Assembly (NCBI GenBank): GCA_020073265.1 | Contig: JAIQFN010000016.1 | Coordinates: 1-64,000, forward strand | From: Terriglobia bacterium | Lineage (GTDB): Bacteria > Acidobacteriota > Terriglobia > Bryobacterales > Bryobacteraceae | Direction of reading: 5' to 3' | DNA: 64,000 bases | Shown: positions 1-7,414 of the stretch, in pieces | Layout: the number at the start of each line of letters is the position of its first letter | How positions within the stretch are numbered: position 1 is the stretch's first letter | Program-made: the position numbers and the translations under genes | Notes under the pieces: generated by a model | What the model saw: only the letters and a program-made list of their open reading frames with translations | Told to the model about the DNA's origin: nothing | Databases searched by the model: none

Positions 1-31
1 AGGGGGGCCACAGTGCGCCGGCGGCCGATAA

Positions 32-247
32 GGCCTCTTCCGTCAACCGGCCCCTCTTAATGCCGGGTATCGTCTACACGGGTCCGTGGAGATGCGCAGC
101 ACGGACCTGGCGCTCTTGCTCGCGGGTGTCGACATCGCGCAGGCACGTCGGCGACGCTGGTACGAACGATTAGCGTGGGCGGGTGCGGTTGTACCGCTGA
201 TCGGTCTCGCGTATGATGCGCGCGTGGCTGACGATCTCGCTTCATGA
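32..247 (+). pseudogene. IS66-family TnpB (Orf2) C-terminal remnant
   Basis: An open frame without a plausible start begins after an in-frame stop at 29-31 and ends with TGA at 245-247. Its middle reads SVEMRSTDLALLLAGVDIAQ followed by an arginine run. This resembles the end of IS66 accessory protein TnpB, which typically closes with a T-x-x-x-L-A-M-L-L-x-G-I-D motif and basic residues. The N-terminal two thirds of the protein are absent, and no IS66 transposase or inverted repeat is visible downstream, so this is a relic. The identification rests on one short motif. The rest of 248-470 shows nothing recognisable. Confidence 0.45.
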
Positions 248-470
248 CTCTGATCGTGCCGGGGCTGAAGCTCCCTTCCTCCGATGACAAGGCCAAGTCG
301 GCCGAACAGGCCTAGCCCTGTCGAGGTGAAGTGATCTTTGGAACGCCTAGGATCAATCCACACCGATACGGGCGTCGCGTAATTGGGATCGTCGAAAAGT
401 ACTGTCCGGTTACGCCGTAATCCCGGACTTGGCCGCTTTTCCGATCTGCTAAAACCGGCTGATCTCCTTT

Positions 471-1008
471 ATGCCGTCCGCCACGGGCTCAAAGCTCGGA
501 CCCTCCAGAATTTTGATGCCGCTCTCACTCAGCGTTCTGGCATTCGTAGTCTCGTGGATTCTACCGGCGCCGCTTGCCGCGCAGGCGACGCAAGGTGCGG
601 CGGAAGCGAACAAGAAGACCAAAGCAAAACCGTGGGCGCCTCCATTAACGCCCGACGGGAAACCGGATCTCCAGGGAAACTGGATGAATCGGAGCGCGAC
701 TCCCTTGGAACGTCCCAAGCAACTGGAAGGCCGGCAATTCCTCAGCGATGCCGAAGTGAAGCAAATGCAAAAACGGTCCGACCAGCTTTTCAACGACGGC
801 CGCAGCGATTACCTCGACTCGGGCAGTCTCTTTGAAGCGGTTCTCGCGAAAGCCGACGTCTATAAGGATCCGACCGGCCCGCTGGAGGGCAATGATGTCA
901 CATTGAGGCTGGAGTTCGACAACCGGACATCGCTGATCGTGGATCCTCCCGATGGAAAGCTTCCCCCCTACACGCCGGCGGGCAAACAGAGACGGGAAGC
1001 CAGGGACG
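471..1008 (+). pseudogene. Truncated exported hypothetical protein, paralogue of the gene at 61405-62361
   Basis: The N-terminal part encodes a secreted protein: a hydrophobic signal segment (LSVLAFVVSWILPAPLAAQ) followed by a region starting PDLQGNW and containing NRTSLIVDPPDGKLPP. The same blocks, in the same order, occur in the intact gene at 61405-62361 (PDFEGVW; NQTSLIVDPPDGRLP), so the two are family members. The fragment stops resembling the family just after GKQRREARDAL, near 1005, where the paralogue continues for about 190 further residues. The frame then runs into unrelated sequence to a stop at 1139. Translation could start at 471 or, better for the signal peptide, at the ATG at 516. 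The function of the family is unknown. Confidence 0.6.
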
Positions 1009-1230
1009 CGCTCGAGGGCCGCGATCAAGATCGCGACTCGCATCGCCGCGTGCGCGCCGCCGGGTATCAAGGCCACCCTGGCTTCGGCTCATCTCGCGCT
1101 GGACGAATCGGAGCCAGTCGCCCTCGCGAAAACGAGTGAGCAATATGCGGCCCTTTACCGCACTCAGGATTTCCTCGAAGGGCGCCGCGCAGAGGCGGAA
1201 GGCCGACCGCCGGTCTACATAGAAAAGTAG
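1009..1230 (+). pseudogene. Enoyl-CoA hydratase/isomerase C-terminal remnant
   Basis: In the +1 frame relative to the preceding fragment, about 73 codons ending TAG at 1228-1230 read as the tail of a crotonase-family protein: IAACAPPGIKATLASAH, then TQDFLEGRRAEAEGRPPVY. The pattern x-E-D-x-x-E-G-x-x-A-F-x-E-x-R-x-P-x-F/Y at the C-terminus is characteristic of enoyl-CoA hydratases, and variants end the intact paralogues at 27149, 33823 and 34622. The catalytic core is missing, and the fragment directly abuts another truncated gene, so a deletion probably joined the two. Confidence 0.6.
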
Positions 1231-1472
1231 ACCATACCGGAATTCCTTCTGAAACGTCGCTCTTGGAAGCTAGCGAGATTGTGAATTCACGGGCGCCGTC
1301 GCCATGCGGCCCATCTAAGTAGAATCGGCCAGTTTCACGAGTTGCGTCGTCCTAGTCGGCAGTTCGGGAAAAAGGTAACTTCCGGATCGCACCCAGCCGG
1401 GAGTTAGGCGGAAAAGCAATTTGGTCGGCTGCCGTCTGCTATATTCGATCTGGTTTTCGTCGTTGACGCAGC

Positions 1473-1945
1473 TCAGGAAAATGCCTGGCCGGCTGGAACT
1501 GCCGGGCTGGTCGGACCGAGACCTACGCCGAAGAGTTCCACGGAATCGCCTGCCTTCGCTGTGACCGTCGCATAACCAAGCGAGTTTCCGGTCGGTCCAA
1601 GGATATCGTAGGTTCCGCCCCCGTAAGCGCCCGAGCCGTCAGACCTGATGATGATTCCAGTCACGTGTTTGGCATCAAGCAGTAGGAACGAAGGAGCAAG
1701 CTGCGCCAACGTTACAGTCGAGGTCGCTTTCCCATGGCAGTTGTAACTACGACGGGGACTGTTCCGGTCGCTGTGTCGTCCGGCGCTTGCACAGTGATCT
1801 GCGTGGGGCTTACGAACCAGAGGTAGTCCGGCTTACCGTCGATGGTGACGCTGGTACTACCGAGAGACACGGGAAAGTTCCCAGTCCAGGTTGCCGAGCC
1901 GGGAGCCAGATTGTTCCCGTAAATCGATACCCATATCCGCGGCAA
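1473..1945 (-). pseudogene. TIGR03437-type C-terminal domain, frameshifted remnant
   Basis: Two adjacent minus-strand frames together spell the Solibacter-type TIGR03437 domain. The first (1945 to 1712) has WVSIYGNNLAPGSATW, then VSPTQITVQAPDD. The second (1709 to 1473) has GAYGGGTYDILGPTGNSLGY and ELFGVGLGPTSPAVPAGQAF. Restoring one A in the minus-strand run gcc-atg-gga (plus-strand 1733-1737) rejoins them as ANGKATSTVTLAQLAPS, so a single-base deletion separates the halves. The domain is normally the tail of a long secreted protein. Here the upstream part has been replaced by the decarboxylase gene ending two bases away, and the copy also stops early after GQAFS. Confidence 0.7.
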
Positions 1946-1946
1946 A

Positions 1947-3461
1947 TCACTGACTGCTCATCTCGGCGTGGGCCTGGCGGCCGAGGCGCGCCACCAATGG
2001 CGGCACGGCCTCGATGTCGCCGGTTGAGGTTCTGAAGTTGACGATGCAGAACCGCAATGCGCGCTTCCCCTCGATCAGAGCATTGGAGCAGAACGCCTCC
2101 CCGCTATTCTCAAGGTACGTCAGCAGGAGTTGATTCAGACGATTCAAGTACGCCTCTGTCTGCTCGGAGTCCACACTGGCACGCAGTTCTAACGGAACGT
2201 AGCGCAGTGTCGTGATGCTTAGGTTGTGCGAAAACACCTCCAGTTCCGGGTGTTCCGCCGCCAGTTCGTAGAGGTGCCGGGCCAATGCGACGTCTTCCCC
2301 GATCATCTGGCGGTAGGCTGCCGCACCCGCTTGTTGAAGGGCCAGCCAAATTTTGAGTGCACGAAAACCGCGCGAGTTCTGAGGCCCGAGATCATAGTAA
2401 TTCGTTGCCTCGACGTCAAAGCTGTAGTATGGCGGGTGGTAAGAAAACGCATTGCGCAAAGCGGCCGGGTCGCGGACTAGCGCGCATCCGGCTTCGAGCG
2501 GTGCGTACAGCCATTTGTGAGGATCGACAGCCACCGAGTCCGCCGCAGTCAAACCCATGAGACTGGCGGGCGCTTCCTTGATCCCCGCGGCGAAGGCCCC
2601 GTATGCGCCATCCACATGGAACCACAATTGGCGCTCCTGGCAGAAGGCCGCCAGATCCGGGAGGGGATCTACCGCTCCTGTACTGACGGTTCCGGCGGTG
2701 CCGACTACGAGAAATGGCCGGCACCCCTCTTCAAGATCCCGCTTGTACTGAACTTCTAAGGCAGCAAGATCCATGTGCTGCTGCTTGTCAACGTTGATCC
2801 AGCGAATCGCTTCCGTGCCAAGTCCCGCGAGGTCGGCGGCTTTCTGTAGCCAGGTGTGTGTTTCCGTGGAAGCGTAAGCCAACAGGGGCGGTCCGCTGGC
2901 GACACCTTGCTTTCGAACATCCCATCCGGCTTTTGCGGCACGGGCGGCCAGGAAACACGTGAGATTGGCCATGTTGCCTCCGCTCACAAGCAAACCGCCA
3001 CAATCGGACGGATAGCCAATGAATTGTGCGAGCCATCGAATCGTCTGGGCTTCTATTTCGGTGGCCATGGGAGACAGTTTCCAAGCGCCGACGTTGGCAT
3101 TTACGGCGGCTGCCAACAATTCCGCGAGCATTCCGATGGGAGCGGCGGAAGACGTGATGTAGCCATAAAAGCCTGGATGTCCGTTGAACAGAGAGTGCTG
3201 AAACAGCAGGTCGGCGGTGTTCTTAAGCAGATCATCGGCCTGCTCGCTTTGTTCGGGCAGCGTCCGCGCCGCGTCTAAGGCTGCGCGGACTTTATCGGCG
3301 GACTCCGCTGGCGTGACTGCACGTCCTCGCAGAGAGCCCAGGAAGCTGGCGATCCGGTCGACGAGGTCGTGGCCGAGCGAACGAAATTGCTCTTCCGTCA
3401 TCTCGAGGGGAGCCGTGCGGGATTTTAATTGATCGACCTTGGGAGGAGAAGATATAGTCAT
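1947..3461 (-). CDS. Pyridoxal-phosphate-dependent amino acid decarboxylase (group II)
   Basis: The 504-residue product is a full-length group II PLP decarboxylase, the family of aromatic-L-amino-acid, glutamate and histidine decarboxylases. The Schiff-base lysine is K316 in VDPHKWLYAP. D284 in FHVDGAYG pairs with the pyridine nitrogen and H202 in STETHTW stacks on the ring. The N-terminal segment with LFNGHPGFYGYITSS is typical of bacterial aromatic-amino-acid decarboxylase-like enzymes, but the substrate cannot be read from sequence. The start codon directly follows the stop of the PIG-L gene (TAA then ATG), so the two are co-transcribed with the DinB-like gene. Product location is cytoplasmic. 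Confidence 0.9.
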   Translation of the reverse strand: MTISSPPKVDQLKSRTAPLEMTEEQFRSLGHDLVDRIASFLGSLRGRAVTPAESADKVRAALDAARTLPEQSEQADDLLKNTADLLFQHSLFNGHPGFYGYITSSAAPIGMLAELLAAAVNANVGAWKLSPMATEIEAQTIRWLAQFIGYPSDCGGLLVSGGNMANLTCFLAARAAKAGWDVRKQGVASGPPLLAYASTETHTWLQKAADLAGLGTEAIRWINVDKQQHMDLAALEVQYKRDLEEGCRPFLVVGTAGTVSTGAVDPLPDLAAFCQERQLWFHVDGAYGAFAAGIKEAPASLMGLTAADSVAVDPHKWLYAPLEAGCALVRDPAALRNAFSYHPPYYSFDVEATNYYDLGPQNSRGFRALKIWLALQQAGAAAYRQMIGEDVALARHLYELAAEHPELEVFSHNLSITTLRYVPLELRASVDSEQTEAYLNRLNQLLLTYLENSGEAFCSNALIEGKRALRFCIVNFRTSTGDIEAVPPLVARLGRQAHAEMSSQ

Positions 3462-4313
3462 TTACCGTAGCCCCTCAAACAGATCGTTCTCAAGCTTGCG
3501 GCCGCCGTTGACAGCGCTGTGAACGCGGTAGAACTCCTGGGATCCCCAAAGTGCCCTCTGCTGTTCTTCCGAAAGCTGCCCCAGCCGTTCGTATACGGAC
3601 ATTTGTGTCTGGTGGCAGCATACCGCTTTCCAAACGACGGGCCAGTAGGAGGAAGTGTCGACTTCGGTGGTTACAGCCCAGTCAGGCCACGGATTGGCCT
3701 GGCGCGCAGTTCCATCGACCATCGAAGTCAGCTTGCGAAAGGTGGCTTGGTAGGCTTCCCATTTGTCATTTCGCCACGCCATATTGTAGAGCTTGGCAAC
3801 ACGATGAGCAGAAGACCAGTCGCTTGGCGAGCCGTCACCGGGATCGTAACCTGCATCGCTGGCACACACGACAGCAGCCGTCGTGAACTGAGAGATTGCG
3901 ATGTGGTCAGGGTGGCCGTAAGCGCCATCCGGGCCAAACGTGACGACCACGTGAGGCCGAACACGCCGCATATGTCGGACAATTTCCGCTATGGCAGTCG
4001 CAGCATCGATCTGGTCGACCGCTCCATCGGGGTAGCCGAGGATGAAGACTTTACGAACGCCAAGCACAGCAGCGGCCGCTCGAAGTTCCGCTTCACGCAC
4101 TCGGCCGACCTCAGCAGGTTCAGTCTTTCTGTCCGGTGAAAAAAACCGGCCCCGTTCCCCACGCGTCGCTGTGACCAGGTAAGTCTCAACTTGTTCAGCT
4201 GAATACCTGGCCAGCGTCCCGCCAAAGCCGAGCGATTCGTCGTCCGGATGTGCCAAAACGGCCATCAGCCTGAACTTCTGCTCATCTTGAACGCCGCACC
4301 CGAATCGATTCAT
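3462..4313 (-). CDS. PIG-L (LmbE) family zinc-dependent deacetylase
   Basis: The 283-residue product carries the family signature AHPDDESLGFGG near residues 21-32, with metal ligands His-x-x-Asp and a general-base Asp, and the second zinc motif GHPDH further on. These enzymes remove acetyl groups from N-acetylglucosaminyl compounds; MshB and BshB in mycothiol and bacillithiol synthesis are the known examples. The start overlaps the stop of the upstream DinB-like gene by ATGA, and the stop abuts the decarboxylase start, so the three genes form a tight operon. A later ATG just before AHPDD (MAVLAHPDD) would also be possible. The substrate is unknown. Confidence 0.85.
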   Translation of the reverse strand: MNRFGCGVQDEQKFRLMAVLAHPDDESLGFGGTLARYSAEQVETYLVTATRGERGRFFSPDRKTEPAEVGRVREAELRAAAAVLGVRKVFILGYPDGAVDQIDAATAIAEIVRHMRRVRPHVVVTFGPDGAYGHPDHIAISQFTTAAVVCASDAGYDPGDGSPSDWSSAHRVAKLYNMAWRNDKWEAYQATFRKLTSMVDGTARQANPWPDWAVTTEVDTSSYWPVVWKAVCCHQTQMSVYERLGQLSEEQQRALWGSQEFYRVHSAVNGGRKLENDLFEGLR

Positions 4314-4777
4314 TTGGCGCCTCGGGGCTTATCGGCCCAACGCCCGGCGGATACCCGCCAGGCGATGCCAGCCACCGCTGCGGCCGCCTCCAGACTGTTC
4401 CAGCGCAGTTCGAGAGCAGCGGCCTTTGTGACGCCGGCCTGCTCTTGGGCATGCTTGCCATTGATCTCGGCGACAAGCTCCCATGTAACCTCCGGCGCCG
4501 CCTTGCCGCTGGCGACGGCCCGCGCGAGATCGATCTCGATAGAGTACATGCTGGCAACATGGTGCACGATGACGCCGACCGTGCGGCGGTCCTTGGCCGA
4601 CATCGGCGTACGCCGCTCGTCGGCCGAGAGCCCTTCCGCCAACGCGGCCAGACCGGCGGCGCCTTCCTCGATGCGATTCGCCAGTAATTCAGCCCGACAT
4701 CCCTTGGAATCTTCGATTTTGTGACTAGCGGCGCTTTGGGGCATGATCGCTTGTGTCTCTTTTTGAATCGAATTCAT
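4310..4777 (-). CDS. DinB-like four-helix protein, C-terminally short
   Basis: Starting at the ATG at 4777, which has AGGGAG about nine bases upstream, the product has 155 residues. The segment ELLANRIEEGAAGLAALAEG and the following VGVIVHHVASM fit the DinB/YfiT superfamily: helix 1 and the first metal-binding His in helix 2. The last third (RWNSLEAAAAVAGIAW to the end) lacks the usual C-terminal His-x-x-x-His metal motif, so the protein may have lost its active site or have a reshaped end. The superfamily includes thiol-dependent S-transferases. The coupling to a PIG-L deacetylase is suggestive but no substrate can be assigned. Confidence 0.65.
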   Translation of the reverse strand: MNSIQKETQAIMPQSAASHKIEDSKGCRAELLANRIEEGAAGLAALAEGLSADERRTPMSAKDRRTVGVIVHHVASMYSIEIDLARAVASGKAAPEVTWELVAEINGKHAQEQAGVTKAAALELRWNSLEAAAAVAGIAWRVSAGRWADKPRGAK

Positions 4778-5056
4778 GCGATAACTCTCCCTACACTCCG
4801 ATGATGCGCCAGAGAGGCCAGGAGGACTTGATCTATCGTCCTTTATTCTTTGCACAAACGTGTTCTCTGCCCGAACGCTGCTTCTGCCAGGGCGATCCAC
4901 GCCTTCGTCTCAGTTTTCCGCTTCTATCGCAGCGCCTCTTTGTTTGAACTGTGACAGAAGCGGCGAAGCAGGACGGCTACAGTCGAGAGTGCGGGAATAT
5001 TACACGGTGGAAGGGTCCAACGATGACGTTGGTTTTGAAATTCCTAAAGGACGCTG

Positions 5057-6124
5057 TTAGGCCGGCAGCGTCCGATGATCGCTGCGGTATCGGCCCGGAG
5101 GTTGCCCGAACTCCCTCTTGAATGCGCGATTGAAGGCGGCTTCCGATTCGTATCCGACCTCCGCGGCAATCTCCGCGACGCCCCGCGCGGTCCTCTCGAG
5201 CGATCGAGCAGCCACTTGAAGCCTCCAACGGGTTAGGTACGTCATCGGTGGCTCCGAGAGATAGCGCGTGAAGCGTTGTACCAGTGCGGACCGCGAAATG
5301 CCTACCTCGTCCGCGAGTTCAGCGATTGTCCACGGGTGAGCAAAGCGGCTATGTAGCAAGCCCAGACTTTTTCCCACAGTGGGATCACGCACTCCTGTGA
5401 GCCATCCGGTCTGTTGTTCGGGCAGGCTAGCCACATAGCGCCGTAAGGTGTCCACGAACAAGGCTTCCGAAAGTTTGGCGAGCATCGCATCGCTGCCGAT
5501 TCGCCCCGAAGCGGCTTCTTCGACCAGGTGCAGAATGGAATTCTCCAACCAGAGTCCGGAGGGATCTGTCCGGATGTTGACCTTAAAGACGGGTGGCAGT
5601 CCACTAAGGATCGGGCGGCTGAGGTGGGGATCGCAACTCATGTACCCGCACACGAATCGCGAAACGGCACCACCGCCGCCGGCGCGTAAGGGAACCAAAT
5701 CGCGCGCCTTAATCTTGTCGCTGATCCCATAATTCGAGAAGGGTCGTGCTCCGGCGCTGCTGCTCATAAGATGAGGGTCCCCATGCGGAAAGACGACTAT
5801 GTCGCCGGGGATCAGCTCGGTCCGCTGTCCATCGAGCAACTCGACGACGGCCCCGCCGTCGATAACCAAGTGGTAGAGCACGACGAGTTGTTCGGCTCCC
5901 ACGCCGGCAGTGGCCGCCATCGCTTGCGCCGCGGGCGTCGAAACTCCCCACGGCGCCGAGAATTCCGCACGGAAGAACACAGCGCCGTTCAACTGGACTC
6001 CACTCAGGATTTGCGAGAACGCGTCCATCCGATCCTTTGGCCTATCTGCAAACTCTCTGATCTTTTCGACAAACCGATTCGCAGCCGCGACCCGTTCGAG
6101 CAAGTCATAGCGACGCTCGGGCAT
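5057..6124 (-). CDS. AraC-family transcriptional regulator with cupin sensor domain
   Basis: From the ATG at 6124 (MPERRYDLLERV) the product is 355 residues. The N-terminal two thirds look like the AraC cupin_6 ligand-binding domain (LVVLYHLVIDGGAVVEL, then VVFPHGDPHLM). The C-terminal 100 residues hold two helix-turn-helix units, with IAELADEVGISRSALVQRF and VAEIAAEVGYESEAAFNRAF, the second being the classical AraC signature. It is transcribed away from the methyltransferase gene across an 88-bp intergenic space, so control of that neighbour and of itself is likely. The frame extends upstream to 6223, but this would run into the divergent promoter region and adds no conserved residues. Confidence 0.88.
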   Translation of the reverse strand: MPERRYDLLERVAAANRFVEKIREFADRPKDRMDAFSQILSGVQLNGAVFFRAEFSAPWGVSTPAAQAMAATAGVGAEQLVVLYHLVIDGGAVVELLDGQRTELIPGDIVVFPHGDPHLMSSSAGARPFSNYGISDKIKARDLVPLRAGGGGAVSRFVCGYMSCDPHLSRPILSGLPPVFKVNIRTDPSGLWLENSILHLVEEAASGRIGSDAMLAKLSEALFVDTLRRYVASLPEQQTGWLTGVRDPTVGKSLGLLHSRFAHPWTIAELADEVGISRSALVQRFTRYLSEPPMTYLTRWRLQVAARSLERTARGVAEIAAEVGYESEAAFNRAFKREFGQPPGRYRSDHRTLPA

Positions 6125-6212
6125 GGTTATTCCAACAGGGGCACTGCACAATTGTAGCCGTAAAGTACTTCTCGGTCTTACTGACGAAGTCCAGCACAAG
6201 GAGCAAACAGAC

Positions 6213-6983
6213 ATGAATCGCATTTTCAGCTTCCTTTACGGCACGGCGAGCTACGCCGCCTGTCTAGCCACATTTCTGTACTTAGCTGGGTTTATCGGCA
6301 ACTTCGGTGTGCCGAAGTCGATGGACTCGGCGCCGGAGGGTCCGTGGCAAACCGCCCTCATGATCGATCTGGGGCTTCTGATCCTTTTCGCTCTACAGCA
6401 CAGCGTCATGGCGCGTCCGGCATTCAAACGCGTCCTGACGTGCGTCGTACCGGACGCCGTCGAGCGAAGCACCTACGTGTTAGCAAGCAGCATAGCAATG
6501 CTGTTGCTGTTCTGGCAGTGGCGGCCGCTGGGCGGAACGGTGTGGGATGTTCAAAGCGAAGCGGCAAAGGTGGTGTTCTACGGCGGCTATGCCTTCGGCT
6601 GGGTGCTATTGCTGTTCGCCACGTTCATCATCAACCATTTCGACCTGTTCGGCCTTCGCCAGGTCTGGCGGCAACTATTCGGTAAGCCGCAATCCGGTTT
6701 GAAGTTCACTACGCCCTTCCTTTATCGGGTGGTGCGGCATCCTCTGTACGTCGGTTGGTTATGCATCTTCTGGAGCACCCCGGCGATGACCGTGACGCAT
6801 CTGGTCTTCGCGGTGATGACGACGGTCTACATCCTGGTCGCAATTCAATTTGAAGAGCGTGACCTGATCGCCAAGCATCCAGAGTATTCCGCGTATCGCC
6901 AGCAGGTTCCGATGATCGTGCCTGGAATGCCCCGCCGCGTTGCGATCCCTCCATCGGTCCGAACTGCAGCGGTCGCCAAATAG
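6213..6983 (+). CDS. mddA: Methanethiol S-methyltransferase-like membrane protein (NnrU/ICMT superfamily)
   Basis: The ATG at 6213 has AAGGAG eight bases upstream, giving 256 residues with five or six membrane helices. Family marks are LYLAGFIGN and VPKSMDS near the N-terminus, QHSVMARPAFKR, ERSTYVLASS, LLFWQWRP, INHFDLFGLRQVW, and the ICMT-like cofactor region RHPLYVGW with the distal acidic pair FEERDL. These match what I know of MddA, which S-methylates methanethiol to dimethyl sulfide with S-adenosylmethionine. Other NnrU-like proteins share much of the scaffold, so the substrate is likely but not proven. A divergent AraC regulator lies upstream and the efflux operon downstream. Confidence 0.75.
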   Translation: MNRIFSFLYGTASYAACLATFLYLAGFIGNFGVPKSMDSAPEGPWQTALMIDLGLLILFALQHSVMARPAFKRVLTCVVPDAVERSTYVLASSIAMLLLFWQWRPLGGTVWDVQSEAAKVVFYGGYAFGWVLLLFATFIINHFDLFGLRQVWRQLFGKPQSGLKFTTPFLYRVVRHPLYVGWLCIFWSTPAMTVTHLVFAVMTTVYILVAIQFEERDLIAKHPEYSAYRQQVPMIVPGMPRRVAIPPSVRTAAVAK

Positions 6984-6993
6984 GAGACGAGCA

Positions 6994-7167
6994 TTGGAAC
7001 CCATGGAAATCGTCAAGAGCAACGCCCGCACGGTCAGGCACACCGCAGCTATCAAGAGTGTCCAAGCTGTTCCCGTGCGGCGCGCGTATGCAGGCACCGC
7101 TAAGTCCACTCAAGGCTGTCGCCGAGACGGCACAGCACAATCGCAAAAGAAGGAGAACACACTATGA
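6994..7167 (+). CDS. Hypothetical basic small protein (57 aa), TTG or ATG start
   Basis: Just after mddA, AGGAG at 6982-6986 sits seven bases before a TTG at 6994; an in-frame ATG follows at 7003. The frame runs to TGA at 7165-7167 and encodes a Lys/Arg-rich peptide (MEIVKSNARTVRHTAAIKSV). No family is recognised and there is no signal peptide or membrane segment. Its stop overlaps the start of the next small frame by ATGA, a pattern typical of translational coupling. It could also be a chance frame in mddA trailer RNA. Confidence 0.35.
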   Translation: MEPMEIVKSNARTVRHTAAIKSVQAVPVRRAYAGTAKSTQGCRRDGTAQSQKKENTL

Positions 7168-7307
7168 TACGCATCCAAGGAGTCCCTGTCGTCGCGGAAA
7201 GACTGCAAAAGGCGCTTCGCCCCGCCCGCCCGTATGCCAGGCAACTCCGTGCCAGGGCACCACGACCGCGGACACGTCAGCCCGCAACGAAGTCCAGAGC
7301 GGCGTAG
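7164..7307 (+). CDS. Hypothetical Arg/Pro-rich small protein (47 aa)
   Basis: The ATG at 7164 is preceded by a strong ribosome site (AAGAAGGAG at 7147-7155) and overlaps the previous small frame by ATGA. The peptide begins MIRIQGVPVVAERLQKALRP and then becomes very basic, with alternating Arg, Pro and Ala. I recognise no family. The ribosome site and coupling argue for expression; the biased composition and lack of homologues known to me argue for caution. It lies between mddA and tolC, so an RNA leader or decoy function is also possible. Confidence 0.4.
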   Translation: MIRIQGVPVVAERLQKALRPARPYARQLRARAPRPRTRQPATKSRAA

Positions 7308-7414
7308 ATATGGGAACCCAGAACAATCATTCAAGGCATCGCCTCGCTGCCTCCTGGGACGGATCGCGCCTGAATGAGTTGCTTATACCCCAGCGTCTTC
7401 GGTATCGAAGCTTG

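Noticed and set aside
7058-7414. N-terminal extension of the TolC gene
   Set aside because: The added 119 residues have no resemblance to outer-membrane channels and would hide the signal peptide that starts at 7415.
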